From Marchantia polymorpha subsp. ruderalis (taxonomy: Eukaryota; Streptophyta; Marchantiopsida; Marchantiales; Marchantiaceae), in the NCBI GenBank assembly GCA_037833965.1, contig AP031351.1, forward strand, positions 15,946,501 to 16,010,500: 64,000 nt of DNA. Direction: 5' to 3'. The position numbers and the translations under genes were made by a program. Shown in pieces: positions 24,530 to 35,800 of this stretch. The notes beneath the pieces were generated by a model, which saw only the letters and a list, made by a program, of their open reading frames with translations, ran no database searches and had not been told where the DNA came from. The number at the start of each line of letters is the position of its first letter. Position 1 is the stretch's first letter.

Positions 24530-24823
24530 AGAGGATTCCTATGAAGACCGGTTAGAATGCTGCGAATGCGATATCATATGCTCAGCATGATTTATGCTGA
24601 AAACGGGGAATTCTACAGCAGCTACTGTACATTTAGAAACGAGAGTTTCCAAGTTCAGCATCCACACGATGTCTGACTTTGTACAGATTGTCAACATGAC
24701 AAATTACCTGCTCCAAAGCCTTTTCCAACTCCACAAGTATATATTTTAGTTTCTGCTGTGTACCCTTGATTCATTCTGCAACGGGTTGTCCTTCTTTTGC
24801 TCTGGCAATGCCAGTATTTACGC

Positions 24824-24829
24824 AATAAA
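24824..24829 (+). terminator. Candidate polyadenylation signal AATAAA of RCI2/PMP3
   Basis: AATAAA lies 295 nt downstream of the RCI2/PMP3 stop codon, a normal 3'-UTR length for plants. Confidence 0.5.
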
Positions 24830-24839
24830 GTCTGTATGA

Positions 24840-26170
24840 TTGTCGACGTAAAAAATTGAACGTTTTCGTTCTTGAAATCCTTCTGTAGCTTGCAAACATA
24901 TTTGACTGATAGAATGGAAATGTTCTCCGGACAAACCTGAGACTGTGTTATCCAATTTGTCATATTGATGCTAGCAGAATTATTCTTTACAATGCAGAGT
25001 GTGCCAAAATGATAATTTTTCACTTAACTTTCTAGATATAATTGAAAACTTTATTGATACTGGAAAGTTACACTCTGCCAAATGCGCTGTGACAACAGCG
25101 GCAAATATAATATGTGCACGAAAAATCTTTTTCTTCAAAATAATCCGTAGAAAAATAACATAGAGAAAAACTGAATACATAAAAAAAAAAGTAACAAACA
25201 GATCAATGCAAGATGAAAGAACAATATATATATATATAATTATATATTAATATACTTATGTATATACTTTTTATTTTTTTAAATACCTCCTTACTTGACA
25301 TATTACGTCTGTGACCATCATTTTTTATTAATACGTTACAATCGTCGTAAACTCTCTTCAATTCAATCAGGGAAACAACATTTACGGTACGTCTAAAATC
25401 CGCATCAGTACCTGGACTACATGCCAGTACACTCTACGTCTAACTATCTCTACGAGTTGTACGCATCCAACCACGACGATAATAAAAGAGCGAGGGCGGC
25501 CTGTGGAGAATAAGTACGTACCTTGGATGCTGAGTTAAGATAAAATTGTCTTAATATTCATTACTGAAGCCACCACGACTGAAATTTGTTTCCATACAAC
25601 CAACAGCAGTGCAGACTTCTGAGTTTTATCTACAGCTTGACATTTGACACCGTTGATTGTATGCTGCTTCACTTTTGCTCAAGCGACGTAGAGGACTAGG
25701 CCTTTTTCTCTCGTCCCCCTCTAATTCCGTTCGGTTTGAGTCGCGTCTCGGCCTTCCACTTTTGGACGCCCTCATGGACAAAACCGTTATCCCGGATACT
25801 ACGTGCACGATGAATGTAGAACATTTCTGTGTGCTCCGTTTGTTGCAGCAAATATTGGGGAAATACTTTTCTTCTATTCACGCATTCTCACTTTCGTTCT
25901 TCACGGAGATGAAGAGGGATGAAGTCACGTTTTTCTGTCGCAGAAATTTAGTTCGGCCACGTAGAATTATTTGGTTACATGTAGTGCGTAAGCAACAAAA
26001 CAAACTAGACGAACGTGTGGAGGACAGATGACCCAATACTTCCACTACTTCCCATCTCGTTTTTGAATTCTCGTCCGACGTATATTCAAGCTGCGGCACA
26101 GGAAGATCCAAACAAGGAAGAGCCAACAAGAATTCCAAGATCATTTTGTTGCGCGTTAGATAAGCTTTAA
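24840..26170. other. Spacer between RCI2/PMP3 and the SDN gene
   Basis: Mixed composition. An (AT)n run lies at about 25210-25225 in a locally AT-rich patch (25140-25340). The open frames at 25657-26031 (+) and 25878-26144 (-) overlap each other and show no recognisable family, so neither is called as a gene. Confidence 0.45.
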
Positions 26171-26178
26171 TCTATGTC

Positions 26179-26184
26179 TTTATT
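26179..26184 (-). terminator. AATAAA overlapping the SDN stop codon
   Basis: On the minus strand the last codons AAA TAA run into AG, creating AATAAA across the stop codon. If used, it would give a very short 3' UTR. It may be coincidence; no other clear signal was noted in the next 100 nt. Confidence 0.25.
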
Positions 26185-29100
26185 TCGTAGACTTGCTCAT
26201 TTTTCTCTTCTTCCGACGTGTATGCTCATCATTCTGATGAGCAATCGGTGAGATTTCACTCGAAAGAACATCGTAAACGTTTTTGTGCACCACGGTGTCT
26301 ACTTCCTCGGCAACTTCTTTCGACTCGTCTTCACCCGAAGTCGAGGTGCTAGCATGAGACTTCCGTTTTTTCCTCTTCAAGTTCTTGGCTGCTGAAGTTA
26401 CATTGTGCTCCTCAACATCCTCAATCCTTGGCCTTGTAAGGCTAAGTACCTCCTCGCCCACTCCAGAACTCAGACCAACGTCCAAAGGTTTCACTGTCTC
26501 TGGTACCGTATACCATTTCGTCGCTACGTTTGTTGTACTTCCGTTCAAGGGCTTTTCCACATTGTTTCGATTATTCGACATCTTACGGACGGCTACTTCG
26601 ATTCTCGTAGCGTTTCTATGCTGAAACCTACTGCGTACAGCAACATTCTTCATGAGTCGCCCTGTAATGTCCTGAATGTTTTACACATGCAAAATACACA
26701 TTCATCTCCCGGTCAGCGACTGCAACGAAAAAGGAAGGGAAAAAACTAGCCCACCAAGGCCTGATGGATGAAGACTACATAAAATCAGTTTGCAACTACC
26801 TCGTCGTTTACCGGATTCGACAGACCAAAATCTCAATTCATAGAAAAGAAGGCCTCATTCTTACTTCGACAGCAACTCCCTTTAACTGGTCGAAAACTTT
26901 GTTAGCGACCTCCTTCGAAGCGAACACAGCGTATGTAGAATAAAACCTTGACTTCGACGTCCCGTTCCCGTTCATGCCATCCTTCTCGATTTCCTGCAGT
27001 CACGGTATAAAACAACATCAGGCTAGCTTACTTCGTACACCACGAGCGACGACACGCAACATTAAACGGTTTAAAACCTTGACCCAATGTCCATTAACTC
27101 TGCGTCTAGGGTACGAAAATTAACTTCGTTAACCCTATGAGGTAAACTTTGGTAGATACTTCTTGGACAGTAGTTTGGAATACGAATGGAAACCTGTACT
27201 CTTCTCAAATTCAACATAAATGAAAATAAAGATTGATTGCAGAACTTTAGGAAGTTTAGGTTACTTTATCCTCTCTTCGTACAAAACCGCAGCAAAGCAT
27301 CAAGATCACTTTTCCACATTAGTGACAAGTACATTTTTGCACTATAATGTCACTGTTTTCTTCCTCATTATTTGGAGTTACCTTGCTACATTCTACCTGG
27401 AACCTGAAGTTTGTGAGGCGTTAAAAACATTCAGTGACATAAGGTATTTTAATAGATTGTAGATTCTCAAATTTGTACCACATTCTATCAAGTCAGCACT
27501 AAAACAAGAAAAGATGGTAGAATATACACCATAGTGTATTATCGACCGCAGGGGCTTAGCACGCAAGGGCCGAAGCATCTCAAGTTGGTGGAATAAAATT
27601 GAAGGTGTCAACAGTAATCATAAGGTATAATATGACGCAGAAAGAGAAAGTTCCACAAACATCGTACCGATTACAGCTTTCACGTTCTTATTTCAGGAAC
27701 CTACCTGAAATTCAAAGGAGATACGTCTTGGAAATATTAACTTTAAACTTTCATAATTGACTTCCTTGGGCACTCTGTGAATCAGCAGCTTCGAAAGGAC
27801 CGCCTCATCAACCTAAAAATTCAAGAAAACAATTAACACAAGATTTATCTGGTCTTGATCCAAACAAAACACCACCGGAAACGACTATTTCGTTAGAAAT
27901 ATACGGAGCGCACTTTGGGTATGACAAAAATACATCATAAACAAAGATCATAGACATGTGGATCATCACCCAACCCAGGCCATAGCCTGAAGTTTTTCAA
28001 AACCTTTTTGCCGAAGTTAAAAGTTGCGGTGCAAGCAAGCTGGATTTGATACCTTACCTCATCGGGTATACTAATCGGTGATAGGCCGTGTTCAATACAG
28101 TTGAGCACAAGCTTCATCGGAATTTTGGCATCCTCAAGGCAATCATGAGGCTTACTGTCGTCTCTGAAGTCATAACCCAAAACAATCTGAAACAAAGACA
28201 AAATTTGTCAGCAACCACGGAGGCCATATTTTTCAGTAATGAAATATTTACACTTGAAACAAGACCAGCATCTACACAAGTCTCAGAGTCTTCTGATTTG
28301 TGTATATTTCCCATTTGTAGTCCATGCATCTCCTATTTCTATTTCTCATGAGGCCGTTATGGATTAGCGGCTCTGTTGTCTCACAAGTAATATGTTTATA
28401 CTTTTTCTGAGGCTATCAGAGCATCATTTGCAAGGGATCTGTTCTCAATATGATCTTAAATCTAGCTCGCTTGCAGAACTGTAAACCGTGTGCAGTCCAC
28501 TACTAACGAGATATGTGTGATCCATGTAAATATGTGTGCTGATATGTAGAGAATGTTTGAACGTATTTGATCATACTGTTCATATAAATGGTGAAGTTGA
28601 GAGAGTCAACAGTACTGCGCTGACATGACAAACCGACCATATACACGTTCAAATACGCTTTTCAAGATTTTGTAAACATTATTAAACTATGAATATGTAT
28701 TGTGCGTTCAAAAGCCACTGTGTACAACAATACATTATTCAATCACCCAACAAGGGGCTGGCAGTATTCAAGGCCCTTGTTGTCACGTTTCGCTAGCTGT
28801 CAGTGAAAAGAAGAGCCTACAACGGCACAGAAAGTTTGATTCGGACAAGGCTAAATAAAGACCGACCTCAGGGGAAAGTCACAGGAACGCTAACACTACA
28901 GTAGGAATAGGAATGAATGAGATGATTATTAATAGAAAAATGGCGATAAAAATAAAACCTGCAAGAGATCTCATGGTCGCAAGACGCAGTATGCAGAACG
29001 GCAGCTGACAAAGACGTGTGCAAAAAGAACATGTGTAAAATATAAGTGTGTAAGGAAAAGACTATATGCACACTTACAATGTCTGCAACAAACACGAATT

Positions 29101-32100
29101 TAGTTCAACTGATTTCCACGAACATAGCGCACGATACAAGCGACCTTATGAGCGTCATGGTGTGGTGGTCATGAGTTTGAATACTTGCCGAAAGCAGGCA
29201 TGGAAAAATTAAGGAAAAATGTTTGGTAGCTAAGTTAGCTCGTTTCTCCCTCCTACATCCTTATCATCCCATGGATAGGTTGATAGACTCTGAAAAGGTA
29301 AGAAAAAACTATAAAGGTAATTCTGTACCAAGAAGTTGAACAAGTGTTATAAACATAAACATATCATAGGGTGAGTTGGTAAAGGTATATCTTCGTCAGA
29401 AGTATAGGACCTTTACAAGCGACGATGTAGTGGAAAATCATGAACATCAAGCCATGACGTACCTTGCACAGTTCTCTCAGAGGAGGACTCCAAATTCGTG
29501 CACGGTTCTGTATCGGAAAGAGGTATGCCGTATCTATCACCCTTCTGTGATCGATGTGCAATGCTGCGTCATGAACGACAATGGAAACTCATCTGAATAA
29601 AATCTTGAAAAAGAGATTACACAATCTGAACATAAAAACCTTCCACCGCTAGAGAAAGAATTGCTGCCTTGTTCCTCTATCCACAAAGTTGATAAAAAGA
29701 ACTTATAAAAAGTGCATGTCAATCCTGAAGACAACAGACCCTGGCTGAGCAGTGCTGATGGCGATAGACGGAGAACAAACCTCCGGATACAAAGAACTAG
29801 GAGCAGCAAGAGCTACCTCTAAATCATTTCTGAATAACTCTACACTGTTGACAGACCGTAATTTGAACAAAGTTGTCGAGAAAGTAAGGCCATAAGCTAT
29901 AGGCAGTAAATCCATTCGAAACCACATGCCCCTCTTAATCCTCCATCTGATGCTCAATAAGTGGCAAATCTTGTTCTTGAAGTTACTGAAATGAAGACTT
30001 ACCTCTCAAATCGTTGTGCACGCTGTGACCAATAACAATGGACCCGGGTGAAAGCTTTCTTTTCACTTGTGTCTGTCCATGAGGTAAAAAGTAGATTCCG
30101 AAAGTGTCAGAATGGAATTCCAAATCATTGAGAAGCAAGTGGCGAACGATTTTTTAAGTAGATCAAACTGTCTGTGACACATATTCACTAAGTTAAATAC
30201 GTCAAAACACAATGATCATCTTCCACCCATTATCAACAAAAAAATAGAACCTAACGCAGGCGTCAGCGTTAACAACTCAATAACACAAGATATCACTCGC
30301 AAAATGAGCAGAAAAAACAAGTTATACCTGAATGTCAGATTGTGTTACTGTCACAGACTTCAGATCATCAGCTGTAACACCTGTAATATGGCTTTTGTAC
30401 TCCTTGACCTTTTTGCTAGGCTGGACGAGCGTATCAATTATTGTCTGTGTTGCACTACATGCACGGTTAGCAATCAAACCTTAGCAGCATATGCTTTGGA
30501 TCCATGCTGATTGAGTTTGAAATCAGCAATTGAAATTGAAACCGACTTTTAGAACACAACTGATAATAACTGGGTCCTTAGGTCATGTAAGAGCATATAA
30601 ACAATCCTCACCTCAAGGTCTCGGTCAACGACACAGACACGGACAACTTGCGAAGTCCCATCATCACAAAGCACCATTTCACAGTCCATAGCAAGTAGTT
30701 TTGGAGAACTGCTCAAATCTTCTGCTTTCACAATATCTGAACGTACCCAGCCCTACAATATTGTAACAGCTTCCTGTTATACACGACAGGAAAAGGGCAA
30801 AAAGACAAACCAAAAACGGTACTCCAACTTGAATTTCACTCACTATCAATTCCACCAGTCACTTGAGATCAGGAAAGGTACATGCATGATTGTAAGAGCG
30901 GAGATGACATTTGTCTTTACCTCGTGGAATGAGGGAAAATTGTAGTCCCTGGAGAATAAAGGATGCTGCCTAGTCAGGTGTACAAATTTCTGTGCTGGCA
31001 AAACGTTTTCTCAGCCGGGTTAATATATACAGCTCAACAATCTCAGCACGATAACTAAAATCGCAGCAACATGGCTGTAGACCGTACAGCAAAGATATCT
31101 AGAAACTTTGGCATTCACCTCTTCAGGAACATCCGGCCATGGCTCTGTTGCCTCAATATAAGCCATTGTTTGGTTGTAATTTATATACTCTCGAGCCCGC
31201 TTGATAATCTGCAAAGAGAAGTTGTTGAAAAGAGAAAGAACTCACTAAGAGACAGTCCACTTAGAAATTTGGATATCTCCTTTGACACAGATCTTGCAAA
31301 GTAGTGTTTTCATCACTACACAGACTGGGTCTTGAGTTCTACAAAAGTTGGTACAGCAGCCGAAGTAGAGGCAAGCACGTAGAGAAATATTGAGAGAGTA
31401 TGAATCTGCTGCGTATATCAAAATTGAATTCATTGGTCTATCCACTACATACATACAGAGAAGGCGGAAAAAAGATCACTACCTAGAAGGAAAGGTGGGA
31501 GAGCATAATCAAGCCAAATTATTATAAGAGTGTACAACTTGCACAGACTATCCCTATCTCCGATTGCAACACTCTCTAGTACAAGTCAGAAAGTTCGTCA
31601 GCGAGAACTGTTGTGATACCTCGATGTCTTTCTCGTCTTTCCACGTCTCGACAAAATTTGCCAGGACCTGCCAGGGTCGCTTGGCAGGATCGTGATTATG
31701 GGATAGGCCTCTATCAACAGTAGCCAAAAAATTCTTCCAGGGGCCTTTTGTTCCACTGACCCCTTGCCATTGAGCGTGCTTCACAATCTTGATAAGAATC
31801 TGCAGAGAATCGAGAGTCAAATCGAATTTTACGTTTAAGCAACGTAGTCTTGAGATCACTCGAAGTCGACGAAAGATGCTACACATTTTCTAGACAATCG
31901 TTACTAGGGCTGCGTTTCTACATCGGTCTCTCCACCCACAAAAAAAGCCACCTATGCGCAGCTTTTCAATCTGCACCCGCTACTACAGGAGACAAAACTG
32001 TTTCTTCGAGTGACAGTCAAGCTCGCACATAAGAGATTCCTCAATACTAACACTTGACACTGTCCTTGCAATGTGTGAAGACATGATAATCAGCAGGCAG

Positions 32101-32486
32101 AGACAAGCCTAAACGAAGCTTATCGCTCACAGATATATCAAAACAGCATGCGCCCATCGAGTTGCAGAAACCTGGTAAATAAAATTATTTTTGAATCACA
32201 CCTCCTTGTCCGCTTCCGTGAAGGTCGCCGAGCCGGCAAAGGACTTCAATCTGGAAACCGAAGACATTCTTCTCATGAGCGCGACCGGGCGATTCACAGC
32301 TCGATGGAGCGAGCGGAATCCGTGAAACCCTGCGGGGAGTCGACCATGTGCGCGGAGACGGCACGCGATGGGCGCAAGAAGAATCGAGAGGGCCAGCCCG
32401 AGTCCCGTTGCAGAACCCAGAACCCTCGCTCCGGAGCAGAGGAGCGCGGTGGTAGCGCCTTCTGTTTCGCCGACGTCTGCGGGCAT
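26180..32486 (-). CDS. SDN: Small RNA-degrading nuclease (SDN), DEDDh exonuclease with C-terminal RRM-like region
   Basis: Twelve minus-strand exons: 32486-32202, 31799-31620, 31208-31119, 30989-30921, 30752-30612, 30444-30328, 30072-30003, 29563-29463, 28186-28058, 27812-27705, 26993-26865 and 26671-26180. All phases agree and give 636 aa (566 from the ATG at 32276). SDNs are 3'-5' exoribonucleases that shorten miRNAs in plants. The N-terminal helical region (LIKIVKHAQWQG, GPWKNFL, HDPAKRPW) is followed by YNFPSF. The exonuclease domain has AMDCEMV (D231, E233), TGVTADDL, GHSVHNDLRAL (D315) and HDCLEDAK (H365, D370), a complete DEDDh set. Residues about 395-510 resemble the RRM seen in SDNs (RFYSTYAVF, VAVRKM). 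The tail is basic (KRKKRKSH, RRKKRKMSK), suggesting nuclear localisation. Exon 1 encodes a long Arg-rich, acid-poor extension, so the true start is uncertain. The gene diverges from the RFWD3-like gene. Confidence 0.92.
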
Positions 32487-32893
32487 GAGCGTCGGTCTTC
32501 ATTTAGGGTAGTATTATAGCAGCACAGCGGCAGCAAGGCGCGATTCGCCGCCAGATTGTTTAGAGGCCGTTCTGGAGGTCCTTTGTCGCCTATTCCTTCC
32601 TTCCTCCCTTCCCTCTCGTCTCTTTTTCAAAAATCTCTGACTCTGTCTTCTTCCTGTGTGTGTGTGTGTGTACGCTTGTGCTTCAGCTCCGGTGCAACGA
32701 CGCCGGAATTGCTGTCCAGTGCATCGATGGCAATGAATGTTCGTTCGTTCTTTCCATTTCTGATGGTTTCGAGGCACGAGAAGACGATTTCGGACAGAGG
32801 GCGAGGGATGTTGCGTCTTGGTCTGGGGGCGACCTGAGCGGAAGGGAGGCAAAGGTATCGGAAGGGAATGAATGCAATGGTGAGGCCCACTCA
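32487..32893. promoter_or_regulatory. Shared divergent promoter interval, SDN / RFWD3-like
   Basis: Only about 407 bp separate the farthest-upstream SDN ATG (32486, minus) from the RFWD3-like ATG (32894, plus), or about 620 bp if SDN starts at 32276. The interval contains a pyrimidine-rich stretch (32585-32650), a (TG)n run at 32655-32671 and an upstream ORF. No TATA box was seen, as in many TATA-less bidirectional promoters. Co-regulation of the pair is inference. Confidence 0.55.
32727..32837 (+). CDS. Upstream ORF in the RFWD3-like leader
   Basis: ATG to TAA, 36 codons, ending 56 nt before the proposed main start at 32894 and in a different frame. Begins MAMNVRSFFPFLMV. It could reduce translation of the main ORF or simply be untranslated leader. 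No conservation evidence is available here. Confidence 0.3.
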   Translation: MAMNVRSFFPFLMVSRHEKTISDRGRGMLRLGLGAT

Positions 32894-35800
32894 ATGACGC
32901 GGATTGAAGCTTGTTCATCCGGGGCCGGGCCACCTCCTTCGAAGCGTCTGCGCCTGTCCCGGAATCGCCAAGCGTGCAGCAGCAAGAGAACTCCTTTGGT
33001 CAGCTCTCTCTCTATCTTCTCTCTCTCTCTAACTGATCTTATCGGAATGGCAATTGTATAGTTTCATAACGCGATCATGGTAATGCAGTTGTACGGCCGG
33101 GTACCTTCATTTGTTCTCGTGTAATCGCACGAGAGCAAATGAGCATTGTCTGAACAGTCGAATGCATCAGCACGTCACTAGCCAAACCGCCCCGCACAAA
33201 CCACACCTCTAGATGCACACGGCATGATAGCATACTTGCGACGTAAACTTGTTGGAATGTGGAGTCTGAGAACATCGAGATCGTCTCTTCATTACGCGAG
33301 GTGTTAAAATGACGTGTTAAGTTGAATCAATTCGACGTCGAACCGTGTTATCGATCCTACATTCTTGTTGTACGGGCCTGTTTTTCGTTTCGTGAATATG
33401 AACTGACAGACTTTCTTTCAGGAGTCGTTGGATCTTCGCGCTACACCTGATCAGATTGAATCTCCCTCGGAACATCAGTCAATTGCAGGGTCCGTTGACA
33501 AAGAGCAGGTTCCCCCGACTTCTCACTCGAATCAAGAAGTTCCTGGAGTCTCGTCTAATCGTTGTGAAGAATTGGAGCAACGTATCGGTGATGTTCAAAC
33601 CGATGGCGCTCCATCATCGCATAGTGCTGGCAGTACCATCCCAGGAGCTCCATGTAGCAACCTCCAGCTGATTTCACAACTTGGGGAGGACTCAGCACGG
33701 TGGTCTTCTTGCATAATAGAAGCAAATAGCTGCTCGAACAATGTGCTGTCCCGGAGAATTGGGGGAAATGGAGAAACATTGGCCTCTAGCTCTCATGCTG
33801 AGTATCCTTTTGTTGAAACTCGTCGCTGCTCCAGCCTAGTAGATACTGAAGTTGTGGTGACAAGAAGTTCTCCGACAAGGAGGCCTGTAGCTGATGAAGG
33901 ATTAGGAAGCTCAGAATTCGTGAATTCAGCACAAGAACGGCCGTCCGAAACCATTCAGACTTCCGACTGTTGTCAGACTCCATTTGCAGATCCCAATTTC
34001 ATAGTCCATGGAGAACAGAAGCAAGCTGAAGTGGAAGCCCGAGCTGCGGAATTGTTGCCTTGCTCTTCACGACCGGTGGCTGAGACTTCGGTATCTATTC
34101 CGCAGCTAACTCCAGCAGAAGGCGATTCAGCATGCAGAGAGGAACTAGGTCGTCAGGTGATTGTAGAGGAGGATCGTATTGTTCCTCAATCATATCACGA
34201 AGTAGGGTGTTCTTCTCACTCTATACAAGTGACCGATGGTAATCATCACGAAGTAATTACGCCAAATGAGGACGGCACCTTGCTACGGACTAGTGAAATA
34301 ACTGAAGAACCTGATTGTTTTCAAATGAGTCAGCGTGAAAATGATTTGGCGTCTGACACTGGAGGACTGCTTGTTTTTGGGTCCGATCAGCGACTGGATG
34401 AGACCTCTGATAGAGCTCTGACTTCACATGAGAACTTGAGTGTAGATGATGTCGCAGCAAACACATTGCAGACGGGTATTTCCCTTGAAGCAAATGAGAC
34501 ACCTACAGCAACTTCAGACCGTGTAGTCATTAGTCACCAGGTGGCCGTCGGGCTTGATTCCACACATACTCAGACACCTTTCGAGGGAAGGACTTTGTCT
34601 GGTTTCAACCCACAAATGGTTGTGAGTCCCGGTGAAATCATGGAATCAACCGAGGAAGACCTCACGGCAGGAGATGTTGCCAACATATTGACACGTACTG
34701 GCAGAATCGTGCAAGCCATTGAGGCTTATTCTAGAAGCCCGGATCATCTTGTCAGTGAGGAACGTGTGGAGGCTACTCACGATACGAGGAACACAGAAGT
34801 GCATTTTCAAGCAGAGCTCATGTCTCCCCAACTGATGGGTGAGAATACCGCCGGAGCTTTGGAGTCAACCAGGGAGGTAACTGCAGAAGATGTAGCAAAT
34901 ATATATGTGCAAGCAGGTGCTATAGTTCTGGCCGCAAATAATTGGCTCGCTCTGTCAGATTCGGCAAGACAACGAGCTATAGAAAATATCAATATCAATG
35001 CCAATTGGGGAAGTTTACTGCAAGAGAACTTGCCCAGAGAAGCATCAGTGCCAGATGTACAACACGAACCTGTACTATTAGGTAACAGTGTTAAGGTGAA
35101 TCACAAGCATTCGGACGAAACTGCCGATCAATCAGGTTCACGAACCCAAGAACCAAGTGTCACAGACGGCCTGGCCTGCCCCATATGCATGGAACCTTGG
35201 ACGAATACGGGAGAGCACCGAATCTGGTAGAGACTCTCTCTCCACCTTCTTCAGAAAATTACAAACCGGATGGCTGAAGCCGTTGTGGGTATGCAGTGAG
35301 CAAATGGAAGTCAGCTTTGGTCTTGGAGTACCGCTTAGAGGGGGATAACATGTCATAACCTGGAGAGCTATTCCAGCCATTAAGTTGTAGTATTGCCATG
35401 TCTTAGTCAGCAGTACTCCCAGTCGGTTTCTTACACTGGCCAACAACCATAGCATGTAGTATACGGAAGTAATTACATCACCATGTGCATGCCCAAATTG
35501 ACTACTATATTGATGTGATTATCAGTCACAGCAAGGACCAAAATGTGTATGACTTTCAGTCTTTCTGTCATCCAAAACATATGTGTCTTTCTACTGTAAT
35601 TTTATCCATGGGGAATGTTTTATCTCACTAGATGCCTAAGGGCATTTAATGAGATAGGGCGCCTTAGGCAGAGTTGTGACTGAACAACCCTCTCTTGCAG
35701 CTCACTTGCATGTGGACATCTGTTCGGAAAGTCATGCATCAAACGATGGATCAAACAAGGTGGAAGAAGGCTTAGCAAGGTACTTATATATTCAGTCCTC

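Noticed and set aside
26654..26661. Acceptor at 26662 for the last SDN exon
   Set aside because: Using it puts a stop after three codons; the acceptor ten bases upstream (exon start 26671) restores DITGRLMKNVAV, which fits the RRM end of SDN proteins.
29703..29957. An 84-codon minus-strand frame within an SDN intron
   Set aside because: Exons 7 and 8 on either side join directly in phase to give the conserved HNDLRALHIDH sequence, so this stretch is intronic.
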